A stretch of 64,000 nt of DNA from Bosea sp. (in: a-proteobacteria). Its GTDB lineage: Bacteria > Pseudomonadota > Alphaproteobacteria > Rhizobiales > Beijerinckiaceae. Made by a program: the position numbers and the translations under genes. The DNA lies in NCBI RefSeq assembly GCF_023953965.1, contig NZ_JAMLIX010000001.1:2170501-2234500 (forward strand), given 5' to 3'. Below, in pieces: positions 44,520-52,794 of this stretch. How positions within the stretch are numbered: the stretch's first letter is position 1; the number at the start of each line of letters is the position of its first letter. The notes below the pieces were generated by a model that saw nothing but the letters and a program-made list of their open reading frames with translations, ran no database searches and was not told where the DNA came from.

Positions 44520-47500
44520 AGCTCGGCATAGCCGGCGCTCTCACCCGCGCCTTCATCGCCTCGCCGCTGACGCCGCTCTTCCTCCTGGCCTCGCTCGCGC
44601 TGGGGCTCGTCGCGCTCGTCACGCTGCCGCGCGAGGAGGAGCCGCAGATCTCCGTGCCGATGGTCGACATCCGCGTCGATGCCAACGGCCTGCGTGCGGA
44701 GGATGCGGTCAAGCTCGTCACCGAGCCGCTGGAGACCATCGTCAAGAGCATCGACGGCGTCGAGCACGTCTATTCCCAGACCGACGACGACGGCGCCCTG
44801 GTCACGGCGCGCTTTGCGGTCGGCACCAGTTCGGACGCCGCGATCCTGCGGGTGCATGAGAGGATCCGCGCCAATCTCGACCGCATCCCGGTCGGCATCC
44901 CCGAGCCGCTGATCGTCGGGCGCGGCATCGACGACGTGGCGATTGCCGTCGTCACTCTCCGGCCGACGCCGGCGGCGGCCGAGCGCTGGAGCGCCAACGG
45001 GCTGACGCGGCTCGCGCGCGAGCTCAAGGTCGAGATCGCGAAGCTGCCCGATATCGGCCTGACCTACATCGTCGGCGAGCAACCCGAGCAGTTCCGCGTC
45101 GAGCCGGACCCGGAGAAGCTCTCGCTCTACGGCATCACGCTGCAGCAGCTCGCCGCCAAGATCGAAGGGGCGAACCGCTCCTTCCGGCTCGGCCTCGTCC
45201 GCGAGGAGGGCGGCCAGCGCGCCGTCGTCGCGGGGCAGACCCTGCAGGGGCTGCCAGAGATCGGCAATCTCCTGCTGACCGCGCGCGACGGCCGCCCCGT
45301 CTATGTCCGTGACGTCGCCCGGGTGGTGCTGGAGACCGCGCCGATGGAAAGCCGGGTCACCGACATCCGCAAGGTCGGCGATGGGTTCGAGGCCGCGCCG
45401 GCGGTCTCGCTCGCCATCGCCAAGCGCCCCGGCACCAACGCCGTGGTGATCGCCGAGGAGATCGTGGCCCGGCTCGGTGAGGTCCGCGGCCGGATCTTCC
45501 CGGCCGAGATCGAGATGACGGTCACGCGCAACTACGGCGAGACCGCCAACGAGAAGGCGAACGAGCTGCTCTTCCATCTCGGTCTGGCGACGATCTCGAT
45601 CGTGCTCCTGGTCGCCGTGGCGATCGGCTGGCGCGAGGCGATCGTGGTGGCGCTCGTCATCCCGACGACGATCCTGCTCATCCTCTTCGCCGCCCGGCTG
45701 ATGGGCTATACGCTCAACCGCGTCAGCCTGTTCGCGCTGATCTTCTCGATCGGCATCCTGGTGGACGACGCCATCGTGGTGATCGAGAACATCGCCCGCC
45801 ATTGGGCGATGCGCGACGGGCGCCCGCGTGCGCAGGCCGCGATCGACGCCGTCGCCGAGGTCGGCAACCCGACCATCGCCGCGACGCTGACCGTGGTCGC
45901 GGCGCTGCTGCCGATGCTCTTCGTCTCCGGCATGATGGGGCCCTATATGAGCCCGATCCCGGCCAACGCCTCGGCTGCGATGCTGTTCTCGTTCTTCGTC
46001 GCCGTCATCCTCACCCCCTGGCTGATGCTGCGGATCGGGGGAGGCCATGTCGCCGGCGGGCACGAGGATGCGAATGGCGGGCGGCTCGGCCGGCTCTATG
46101 TCGCGCTGGCGCAGCCGATCCTCAAGACCCGTGCGCGGGCCTGGGCCTTCCTCATCGTCGTCGGCGTCGCGACCGTCGCCTCGCTCGGGCTCATCTACAC
46201 CCGGCACGTCACGGTGAAGCTCCTGCCCTTCGACAACAAATCCGAGTTGCAGGTGGTGCTCGACCTGCCGAAGGGCTCCTCCGTCGAGGCCACCGACCGC
46301 GCGCTCAGGGAGATCGTTGCCCGCCTTGCCCCGGTGCCGGAAATCGTCTCCTTCCAGAGCTATGCCGGCACCGCCGCGCCCTTCGACTTCAACGGGCTGG
46401 TGCGGCACTATTACCTGCGCGCCAACCCCGAGCAGGGGCAGGTTACGGTCAACCTCTCGCCCAAGGACGCGCGCGAGCGCGCGAGCCATGCGATCGCGCT
46501 CGAGCTGCGCGAGCGGCTGAAGGGGATCGGGCTGCCGGAGGGCACGGTCGTCAAGGTGGTGGAGCCGCCGCCCGGCCCGCCGGTGATCGCGACGCTGCTG
46601 GCCGAGATCTACGGCCCCGATCCGCAGACGCGGCGCGCGGTGGCCGACAAGGTCCGCGAGGCGTTCGGGCGCGTTCCCTTCATCGTCGATATCGACGACA
46701 GCTACCACAACCGGCCGGAGCGGGTGCGCCTCGCCATCGACCAGGACAGCCTGGAGTACTACCGGGTCGAGCAGTCGGATGTCTACGACACGCTGCGTTA
46801 TCTCTATGGCGGGGCGAATGTCGGCTATTCCCATCGCGGCGATGGGCGCCCGCCGATCCCGATCCGGCTCGCCTTGCCCAAGGGGGCCGGGGTCGTCGAC
46901 GAGACGGTGCTCGCCACCCCCGTGCCGGCCAATGCGCTGCCGGGCGGGCGCAGCGTGGTCGAGCTCGGCGACGTCGTCGGCGTCCGGCGCGAGCCGGGCT
47001 CCTATCCGATCTTCCGGCATAATGGCCGCGCCGCCGAGATGGTGATGGCGGAGCTTGCCGGCGCCTATGAGGCGCCGCTCTACGGCATGCTCGCCGTGCA
47101 GGAGGAGATCGACAGGATCGATTGGGGGAGCCTGCCGAAGCCCGCGATCGCCCTGCATGGCCAGCCCGAGGACGAAAGCCGCCCGACCCTGCTCTGGGAC
47201 GGCGAATGGGAGGTCACCTGGGTGACGTTCCGCGACATGGGCGCGGCCTTCATGGTGGCGATCCTGGGGATCTACATCCTGGTCGTCGCGCAGTTCGGCT
47301 CGTTCAAGCTGCCGCTCGTCATCCTCACGCCGATTCCGCTCACCTTCATCGGCATCATGCTGGGGCACTGGCTGTTCGGCGCGCCGTTCACCGCGACCTC
47401 GATGATCGGCTTCATCGCGCTCGCCGGCATCATCGTGCGCAACTCGATCCTGCTCGCCGACTTCATCCGCCATGCCCGCCGGCCCGGAAGGCCGCTCGTC

Positions 47501-47698
47501 GACGTGCTGCTGGAGGCCGGCGCGATCCGCTTCAAGCCGATCCTGCTGACCGCCATCGCCGCGATGATCGGCGCGGCCGTCATCCTTGCCGATCCGATCT
47601 TCCAGGGGCTCGCGATCTCGCTCCTGTTCGGCCTCGCCTCGTCCACGGCGCTGACGGTCCTCGTCATCCCGGCGATCTACCGCGTCCTGAGGACATGA
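44516..47698 (+). CDS. RND efflux transporter permease (AcrB/HAE-1-like)
   Basis: A 1060-residue pump with twelve membrane helices. Motifs are TLPREEEPQISVPMVDIRVD near the first periplasmic loop, FALIFSIGILVDDAIVVIEN in TM4 with the two aspartates of the proton relay, and GFIALAGIIVRNSILLADFI in the second half. Substrates cannot be read from sequence. It forms one transcript with the adaptor; a MarR gene with its own promoter follows. Confidence 0.93.
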   Translation: MKLGIAGALTRAFIASPLTPLFLLASLALGLVALVTLPREEEPQISVPMVDIRVDANGLRAEDAVKLVTEPLETIVKSIDGVEHVYSQTDDDGALVTARFAVGTSSDAAILRVHERIRANLDRIPVGIPEPLIVGRGIDDVAIAVVTLRPTPAAAERWSANGLTRLARELKVEIAKLPDIGLTYIVGEQPEQFRVEPDPEKLSLYGITLQQLAAKIEGANRSFRLGLVREEGGQRAVVAGQTLQGLPEIGNLLLTARDGRPVYVRDVARVVLETAPMESRVTDIRKVGDGFEAAPAVSLAIAKRPGTNAVVIAEEIVARLGEVRGRIFPAEIEMTVTRNYGETANEKANELLFHLGLATISIVLLVAVAIGWREAIVVALVIPTTILLILFAARLMGYTLNRVSLFALIFSIGILVDDAIVVIENIARHWAMRDGRPRAQAAIDAVAEVGNPTIAATLTVVAALLPMLFVSGMMGPYMSPIPANASAAMLFSFFVAVILTPWLMLRIGGGHVAGGHEDANGGRLGRLYVALAQPILKTRARAWAFLIVVGVATVASLGLIYTRHVTVKLLPFDNKSELQVVLDLPKGSSVEATDRALREIVARLAPVPEIVSFQSYAGTAAPFDFNGLVRHYYLRANPEQGQVTVNLSPKDARERASHAIALELRERLKGIGLPEGTVVKVVEPPPGPPVIATLLAEIYGPDPQTRRAVADKVREAFGRVPFIVDIDDSYHNRPERVRLAIDQDSLEYYRVEQSDVYDTLRYLYGGANVGYSHRGDGRPPIPIRLALPKGAGVVDETVLATPVPANALPGGRSVVELGDVVGVRREPGSYPIFRHNGRAAEMVMAELAGAYEAPLYGMLAVQEEIDRIDWGSLPKPAIALHGQPEDESRPTLLWDGEWEVTWVTFRDMGAAFMVAILGIYILVVAQFGSFKLPLVILTPIPLTFIGIMLGHWLFGAPFTATSMIGFIALAGIIVRNSILLADFIRHARRPGRPLVDVLLEAGAIRFKPILLTAIAAMIGAAVILADPIFQGLAISLLFGLASSTALTVLVIPAIYRVLRT

Positions 47699-47738
47699 GC
47701 CACTGGCCGGGCCCGGCTCCATCTTCGCGCTCAGCGGG

Positions 47739-47767
47739 TTGACGGTTATAATTAGGAGTCCTATCAA
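47739..47767 (+). promoter_or_regulatory. promoter with embedded palindrome before the MarR gene
   Basis: A -35-like TTGACG (47739-47744) and a -10-like TATCAA (47762-47767) are 17 bp apart. Between and over them lies TAGGAGTCCTA (47753-47763), a perfect 11-bp palindrome that would block polymerase when bound. It is a good candidate operator for the MarR protein itself. Confidence 0.6.
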
Positions 47768-47773
47768 TATCGT

Positions 47774-48439
47774 GTGGACCCTGTAACCGACCCCGATCCC
47801 ATGACGATCTGCTTGCGCGAGGGCTTTGAGCGCATCGCGCTCGTCATGCGCGCCGAAAGCTGGGCCTCGGCCGCCGGGGCCGGGGTCAATCCCGCCCAGG
47901 CGCAGGTGCTGGCCCTGCTGACGGGCAGGCCCGCCGGACTGCGGCCGAAGGAGATCGCGGCGCATCTTGCGGTCTCCGCCGCGAGCATCGCCGATACCCT
48001 GTCGGCGCTCGAACGGAAGGGCCTGCTGGAGCGTTCGCCCGATCCGGGCGACGCGCGGGCCGTGATCGCGCGGCCGACGCAGGAGGGGCGCGGCATCGGC
48101 CGGAGGGTCGCCGGGGCGGCTTCGACGATCGCGGTGGCTTTGGCTGAACTGACGCCGGCCGAGCAGGCCGATTTGCTGCTGACCCAGATCAAGCTGATCC
48201 GAACGCTCCAACGCGCCGGTGCCATACCGATGCAGCGGATGTGCGTGAGCTGCCGCCATTTTCGGCCGAACGCCCATCCGGGCGCGAGCCGTCCCCATCA
48301 TTGCGCCTTCGTCGACGCCGCGATCGGCGAGCGGGATCTCCGTCTCGATTGCGGCGAACACGAAGCGGCCGAGCCGGCCGTCCAGTCCGCGAACTGGGCG
48401 GCATTCGAAGCGCCCGGCCGTGCCGTTCCGCCGTCGTGA
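47774..48439 (+). CDS. MarR-family regulator with cysteine-rich C-terminal tail
   Basis: A 221-residue protein from a GTG at 47774. The winged helix spans about residues 38-110 (RPKEIAAHLAVSAASIADTL is the recognition region). After residue 150 comes MCVSCRHFRPN, then PHHCAFVDAAIGERDLRLDC, with C157, C160, C177, C193 and nearby histidines, a likely metal or iron-sulfur site not present in classical MarR. The GTG lies 7 nt after the -10 box, so the mRNA may be leaderless. An ATG at 47801 is an alternative. It may control the RND pump or the next genes. Confidence 0.82.
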   Translation: MDPVTDPDPMTICLREGFERIALVMRAESWASAAGAGVNPAQAQVLALLTGRPAGLRPKEIAAHLAVSAASIADTLSALERKGLLERSPDPGDARAVIARPTQEGRGIGRRVAGAASTIAVALAELTPAEQADLLLTQIKLIRTLQRAGAIPMQRMCVSCRHFRPNAHPGASRPHHCAFVDAAIGERDLRLDCGEHEAAEPAVQSANWAAFEAPGRAVPPS

Positions 48440-48526
48440 GACGCGGAACGCAAAGGCGGCCCGGCGACTGCCATCGCCGGACCGCCCCGATAACCCCCTC
48501 CAGGCAACAGAGAAGGTCAGGACATC

Positions 48527-49072
48527 ATGCCACATGTGAACCTCGTCGACCAAGCATCGGCACCGGAAGCCTCAAGGGCCACGCTCAGGCAGATCGCGGC
48601 GGCGTTCGGCACCGTTCCCAACATGTTCAAGGCGGTGGCGAACTCGCCCGCCGCCTTGGCCAGCATGTGGGGCGCGTTCGGCGCGCTCGGGAAGGGACGC
48701 ATCGGCGCGAAGCTCGGCGAGACGATCGCCGTGGCCATCGCCGACCGCAATCGCTGCGATTACTGCCTCGCGGCTCATACCGTGCTCGGGCAGAAGGCCG
48801 GCGCGACGGCAGCTGAGATGGCCGAGGCGCAGCTCGGGCGCGCCGCCGATCCGAAGACGGCGGCCGCGCTCGCCTTCGCGCTGAAGGTCGTGGAGAACCG
48901 CGCCGCTGTCGGTGCGGCGGATGTCGAGGCGCTGCGAGCCGCCGGATTCGACGACGAGGCGGTGGTCGAGATCATGGCCCATGTCGCGCTCAACCTGTTC
49001 ACCAACTATGTGAACGTCGCCTTCGCCGTGCCGGTCGACTTTCCGGTCGTCGCGCTTTCGCGCGCGGCGTGA
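48527..49072 (+). CDS. AhpD-like carboxymuconolactone decarboxylase family protein
   Basis: A 181-residue all-alpha protein of the AhpD-like class with the redox site CDYC-LAAH (C77, C80, H84). Typical members reduce peroxides or act as thiol peroxidase partners. AAGGTCAGGA precedes the start. It follows the MarR gene on the same strand with an 87-nt gap and could be its target. Confidence 0.85.
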   Translation: MPHVNLVDQASAPEASRATLRQIAAAFGTVPNMFKAVANSPAALASMWGAFGALGKGRIGAKLGETIAVAIADRNRCDYCLAAHTVLGQKAGATAAEMAEAQLGRAADPKTAAALAFALKVVENRAAVGAADVEALRAAGFDDEAVVEIMAHVALNLFTNYVNVAFAVPVDFPVVALSRAA

Positions 49073-49160
49073 GGCTCTGGATCGCCGTTCCGCCCCACCG
49101 GAGGCGAAGTGGCGATCCAGCTTTTTGTTTTAGCATCGGTGGAACTGGAAGGAGATCGGC

Positions 49161-49715
49161 ATGAACGCCCTGGCGCCCGAGCTTTCGGTATCGCGCTGGC
49201 TCAACCTGGCGGGCGCGCCGCCGCCCAGCCTGTCCGGGCTTCGCGGCAAGGTCGTCGTTCTGCACGCCTTCCAGATGCTGTGCCCGGGATGCGTCTCGCA
49301 CGGCATCCCGCAGGCGCAGAAGCTGCACCGGCTGCTCGCGGGCCGGGGCGATGTCGTGGTGATCGGCCTGCACACGGTGTTCGAGCATCACGCGGCGATG
49401 ACGGAGGTCGCGCTTGAAGCCTTCATCCACGAATACCGGCTGACGATGCCGATCGGGATCGACCGCCCGGCCGCGCGTGGGCCGATCCCCGAGACGATGG
49501 GGCGCTACGACATGCGCGGCACGCCGACCACGATCGTGATTGACCGGGACGGTGTGATCCGCGAGCACGCCTTCGGGCAGGCCGACGACCTTTCGCTCGG
49601 CGTCATGGTGGGGGCGCTGGCGGCGACGCCGCCTAGGGCTTTCGCTACCGAGCCGGCGGTTTCCGAGGATTGCGCCGGGGGGGCATGCGCCGCGCCGGCG
49701 AGCCCGCCAGGATGA
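49161..49715 (+). CDS. TlpA-like thioredoxin-fold protein
   Basis: A 184-residue redoxin. It has VVVLHAFQMLCPGCVSHGIP with CPGC at 41-44 and DMRGTPTTIVIDRDG with the cis-Pro loop. There is no clear signal peptide, so it may act in the cytoplasm, unusual for TlpA-like proteins. The tail has EDCAGGACAAP, two extra cysteines. GGAAGGAG precedes the ATG. It follows the AhpD-like gene and may share peroxide or thiol functions. Confidence 0.82.
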   Translation: MNALAPELSVSRWLNLAGAPPPSLSGLRGKVVVLHAFQMLCPGCVSHGIPQAQKLHRLLAGRGDVVVIGLHTVFEHHAAMTEVALEAFIHEYRLTMPIGIDRPAARGPIPETMGRYDMRGTPTTIVIDRDGVIREHAFGQADDLSLGVMVGALAATPPRAFATEPAVSEDCAGGACAAPASPPG

Positions 49716-50011
49716 CCGCCGGGCGAGGCGGCCGGAGGCCTGCAGGCGGGGCTCCGAAGCCTCTCGGATCTGGCGCCCCGGCGCCGGATGGTCATCTTAC
49801 GGGCATGCACGCCGCGCAACAGCTTGTCCCGCTGTTGGATATCCTCATTCCCCGGGACTGTTGCGCATGGTGCTTTTGAACCGACTCATCGATTATGGTC
49901 GCGGCTTCGACGGGGGCTGGCTCATGGCCCACGCCGGGGCATGCGGGTGGGTGTCCGTTCTGTCGGCATCACGCGCTGCGACCGTATGCGGCGTCGCAAA
50001 GAGGGACGGAA
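49716..50011. other. gap without a recognisable gene
   Basis: Short overlapping frames only, none with family features or good ribosome sites. It likely holds the promoter of the allA region. Confidence 0.4.
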
Positions 50012-50080
50012 ATGAACGCGATGAAGCTGCGGTGGGTGGTGCCGGACCGCCTCTTCGCCGCCGTCCTCACGGGCCGGTGA
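50012..50080 (+). CDS. possible 22-residue small ORF before allA
   Basis: MNAMKLRWVVPDRLFAAVLT then GR and a stop, ending 10 nt before the allA start. GAGGGACGGAA precedes the ATG. Short size and close spacing suggest a coupling or leader peptide. A chance frame cannot be excluded. Confidence 0.3.
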   Translation: MNAMKLRWVVPDRLFAAVLTGR

Positions 50081-50090
50081 GGCGCCGGCC

Positions 50091-50588
50091 ATGCGCTGCA
50101 TTCAACTGGAGCCCCTGACCGTCGAGGCTTTCGCTCCGTTCGGCGACGTCATCGAGGCGCCCGTCACCGGCGGCGTCTCCGCGAATTCGGGAACGGCGCT
50201 GCGCTTCGACGATGTCGGCACGCTCGACCTGACGGCGGAAGCCGCTTCTGCCTGCGTGTCGATCTTCAGGTCCGAGCCCACGGCGACCCCTCTCCTCTGC
50301 CGGGTGATGGAACGGCACCCTTTGTCGACGCAGATGTTCGTCGCGTTGCAGCCCTATCCCTTCATCGTGGTGGTTGCCGGCGGCGGCGCGGAGCGTCCCG
50401 ACCCGTCTTCCCTGCGCGCCTTTCGCACCAATGGCGCGCAGGGCGTGAACTATCGCCGCGCCCTCTGGCATCATCCGCTGATCGCGCTCGATATGCGGAC
50501 CGATTTCGTCATGGTCGGTCGAAAGGGGCCGGACAATTTCGAGCTCGTCGATCTGGCCGAGCCTGTGCGCGTGGAGCTTGCGCCCTGA
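50091..50588 (+). CDS. allA: ureidoglycolate lyase
   Basis: A 165-residue cupin-like AllA protein starting MRCIQLEPLTVEAFAPFGDV. Family stretches are VMERHPLSTQMFVALQPYPF, then QGVNYRRALWHHPLIALD and FVMVGRKGPDNFELVDL. It splits ureidoglycolate into glyoxylate and urea in purine degradation. The glyoxylate link to the neighbouring isocitrate lyase is suggestive. No other purine gene is in the window. Confidence 0.9.
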   Translation: MRCIQLEPLTVEAFAPFGDVIEAPVTGGVSANSGTALRFDDVGTLDLTAEAASACVSIFRSEPTATPLLCRVMERHPLSTQMFVALQPYPFIVVVAGGGAERPDPSSLRAFRTNGAQGVNYRRALWHHPLIALDMRTDFVMVGRKGPDNFELVDLAEPVRVELAP

Positions 50589-50635
50589 CGCGGCGCGCCG
50601 GCATTCAGGGATCCCGGCGCGCGCCATAATGAGAT

Positions 50636-50854
50636 CTAGGCGTCGTCGCCGTGCGCCGCCTCGTTGATCACGATGGCGGGCATGTTCGAGAAATCGACCG
50701 CCCGGGGCCCCTTTGGCCCGATCGCGAGCTGGAGCGTCTTGATGACGTGCAGCAGGCGCTTCACGGATTCCTGCGCCTGCGGAGAATTCTCGTCCAGGAC
50801 GAGGGGCTTCAGGCAATACTCGATGATCTGCTGCGGACGTTCATACTGGGTCAT
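50636..50854 (-). CDS. small conserved-looking protein downstream of isocitrate lyase
   Basis: A 72-residue frame MTQYERPQQIIEYCLKPLVL onward with GAAGGA 8 nt before the ATG. It lies 70 nt after aceA on the same strand and is probably cotranscribed. I do not recognise a family. The sequence is balanced in charge and reads like a real helical protein. Confidence 0.6.
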   Translation of the reverse strand: MTQYERPQQIIEYCLKPLVLDENSPQAQESVKRLLHVIKTLQLAIGPKGPRAVDFSNMPAIVINEAAHGDDA

Positions 50855-50924
50855 GGTCTGGTCCTTCGATGGAGTGTGCCGGTGACAGCGGGGAGGGATC
50901 GTCCCTCCCCGTCGGCTCCCGCAA

Positions 50925-52586
50925 TCAGGCGGCGGCGAACTGGTTCATGGTGTTGGCGTGACCGCCCGCCTTAAGCGCCCGTTCGCCGCCGACCATTTCC
51001 TTGAAGCTGTCGCCAAGGTCCGAGCCCACCTCGTGCTGGTGCCTGACCGCCGAGATGCCGCGCCGGATCTCTTCGCGCTGAACGGTGTTGACATAGGCCT
51101 TCATCCGATCCGGGCCGAAATAGCCGGCCGCCAGCTCGTCCACGCTTTTCGCCGTGAGGTGGAAGGTCGGCAGCGTGATCAGATTGTGGAAGACGCCGGC
51201 CTTCGCCGCGATCTCGACCTGGAAGCGGGCAAGGCGCTCATCCGCTTCCCGTCCGAGCTCGCTGTCGTCCAGCGCGGCCGCCATCAGCGCCGTCCCGTCG
51301 GGATAGGTGTCGGCGGCGATGCGCCCCTCGGCCAGCCACTCCGAGCGAACCTGCTTGCGGATGTTGAGCGTCCAGTTGAACGAGGGCGAATTGTTGTAGG
51401 CGAGCTTGGCCGATGGCGCGGCCCTGCGGATCTCGGCCACCATCGAGGCGATCTCGTTGACGTTGGGCGTATCCGTCTCGATCCAGAGAAGATCGGCGCC
51501 GCCCTCGTTGATGAAGGCGATGCAGTCTTCGATGACGCGCGCCCGCCCCGTGCCCTCGCGGAACTGGAACAGGCCGTTGGCGATCCGGCTCGGCCGAACC
51601 AGCTTGCCGTCCAGCCAGATCGCGACCTCGCCCTCGCCGAGCGGCGACGCGGCCGTGACAGCCTCGGTCTTGAGCCATTTGGTGTATTGCGAGGCCAGAT
51701 CGCCCGGCTTCTGGCTGACCGGGATCTTCTGGGTGAGGCCGGCGCCGAGGCTGTCCGTGCGGGCGACGACGACGCCGTCGGTGACGCCGAGCTCCTCGAA
51801 GGCCAGCCGGCAGGCGCGCAGCTTCTCGATGAAATCCTCGCGCGGAACGGTCACCTTGCCGTCCTGGTGGCCGCACTGCTTCGCGTCGGACACCTGGTTT
51901 TCGATCTGCAGGCAGCAGGCCCCGGCCCGGATCAGCTCCTTCGCCAGCAGGTAGGTCGCGTGCTCGTTGCCGAAGCCGGCATCGATGTCCGCGATGATCG
52001 GCACGACATGGGTTTCGAAATTGTCGATCGCGGCGACAGCCTTGATCTCGGCCGCGACATCGCCGGCGGCACGCGCCTGCTTCAGCGCTTTGAAGAGGTC
52101 GTTCATCGCGACCTCGTCCGCTTGACGAAGCGAGACGTAGATTTCCTCGATCAGATCGGCGACGGCGGTCTTCTCGTGCATCGACTGGTCCGGAAGATGG
52201 CCGAAGCGGTTGCGCAGGCCAGCCACCATCCAGCCGGAGAGATAGACATAGGCGCCCTTCGCCGTGCCGCGCAGGCGCTTCACCGACTTGATCATCTGCT
52301 GCGCGTGGAAGCCCGACCAGCAGCCCAGCGATTGGGTGAACCTCGACGAATCCGCATCGTAGGCCGCCATGTCGCGGCGCATGACGGTGGCCATCTCCCG
52401 CGCGATGTCGAGATGCGTGTCGAACGAGTTCTGAAGGCGGAGCTGGACGATATCGTCGACCGAAACGCCGCCGGGAGCGAAGCCCGACGGATAGCGCGCC
52501 TGGAGCTCGGCATTCAGTTCGGCGTAGCTGCGGCGCCTGCGGTCGTTCGGTGCGGCGACGGTCGGGTTCTGCACGATCGCATTCAT
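50925..52586 (-). CDS. aceA: isocitrate lyase (long type)
   Basis: A 553-residue enzyme. The catalytic segment is KQCGHQDGK with C238, where the short type has KKCGHMGGK, and the long insert places it with the approximately 530-residue Pseudomonas-type lyases. Other motifs are IADIDAGFGNEHATYLLAKE and WIETDTPNVNEIA. It cleaves isocitrate to glyoxylate and succinate, the first glyoxylate-shunt step. Divergent from a ScfR/RamB-type regulator, with an inverted repeat between them. Confidence 0.95.
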   Translation of the reverse strand: MNAIVQNPTVAAPNDRRRRSYAELNAELQARYPSGFAPGGVSVDDIVQLRLQNSFDTHLDIAREMATVMRRDMAAYDADSSRFTQSLGCWSGFHAQQMIKSVKRLRGTAKGAYVYLSGWMVAGLRNRFGHLPDQSMHEKTAVADLIEEIYVSLRQADEVAMNDLFKALKQARAAGDVAAEIKAVAAIDNFETHVVPIIADIDAGFGNEHATYLLAKELIRAGACCLQIENQVSDAKQCGHQDGKVTVPREDFIEKLRACRLAFEELGVTDGVVVARTDSLGAGLTQKIPVSQKPGDLASQYTKWLKTEAVTAASPLGEGEVAIWLDGKLVRPSRIANGLFQFREGTGRARVIEDCIAFINEGGADLLWIETDTPNVNEIASMVAEIRRAAPSAKLAYNNSPSFNWTLNIRKQVRSEWLAEGRIAADTYPDGTALMAAALDDSELGREADERLARFQVEIAAKAGVFHNLITLPTFHLTAKSVDELAAGYFGPDRMKAYVNTVQREEIRRGISAVRHQHEVGSDLGDSFKEMVGGERALKAGGHANTMNQFAAA

Positions 52587-52707
52587 GGCGAATAGCCTCT
52601 TGGTGTGGGTGAAGCGTTCCGATTCACGATGCAGGCCGCCGCTTCCCGGTGGCCTGCCTCTCCGCTCGTCGCGGCGTCGAAGCCATGTTGACAGAGCGCT
52701 TCAGCAA

Positions 52708-52754
52708 GACAAGAATTACTTGTAAATCAACGTGTTAATATGAAAATTCTTGTC
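52708..52754. promoter_or_regulatory. inverted repeats in the aceA/regulator intergenic region
   Basis: GACAAGAATT (52708-52717) and its exact complement AATTCTTGTC (52745-52754) form a 10-bp dyad. A nested ACAAG-AATTA-CTTGT also occurs at 52709-52723. These are plausible sites for the divergent XRE regulator. Confidence 0.55.
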
Positions 52755-52794
52755 AATCCTGGCGTTGATCGAGTCAATGTTGTAAAGGTTCGAC

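Noticed and set aside
44384..48553. A 1389-codon open frame on the minus strand
   Set aside because: It lies fully opposite the RND pump, its adaptor end and the MarR gene; the residues are Asp/Arg/His-rich, typical of a GC-rich antisense shadow.
49861..50118. 85-codon plus-strand frame
   Set aside because: Overlaps the allA start in another frame, with no ribosome site and low similarity to any known protein type.
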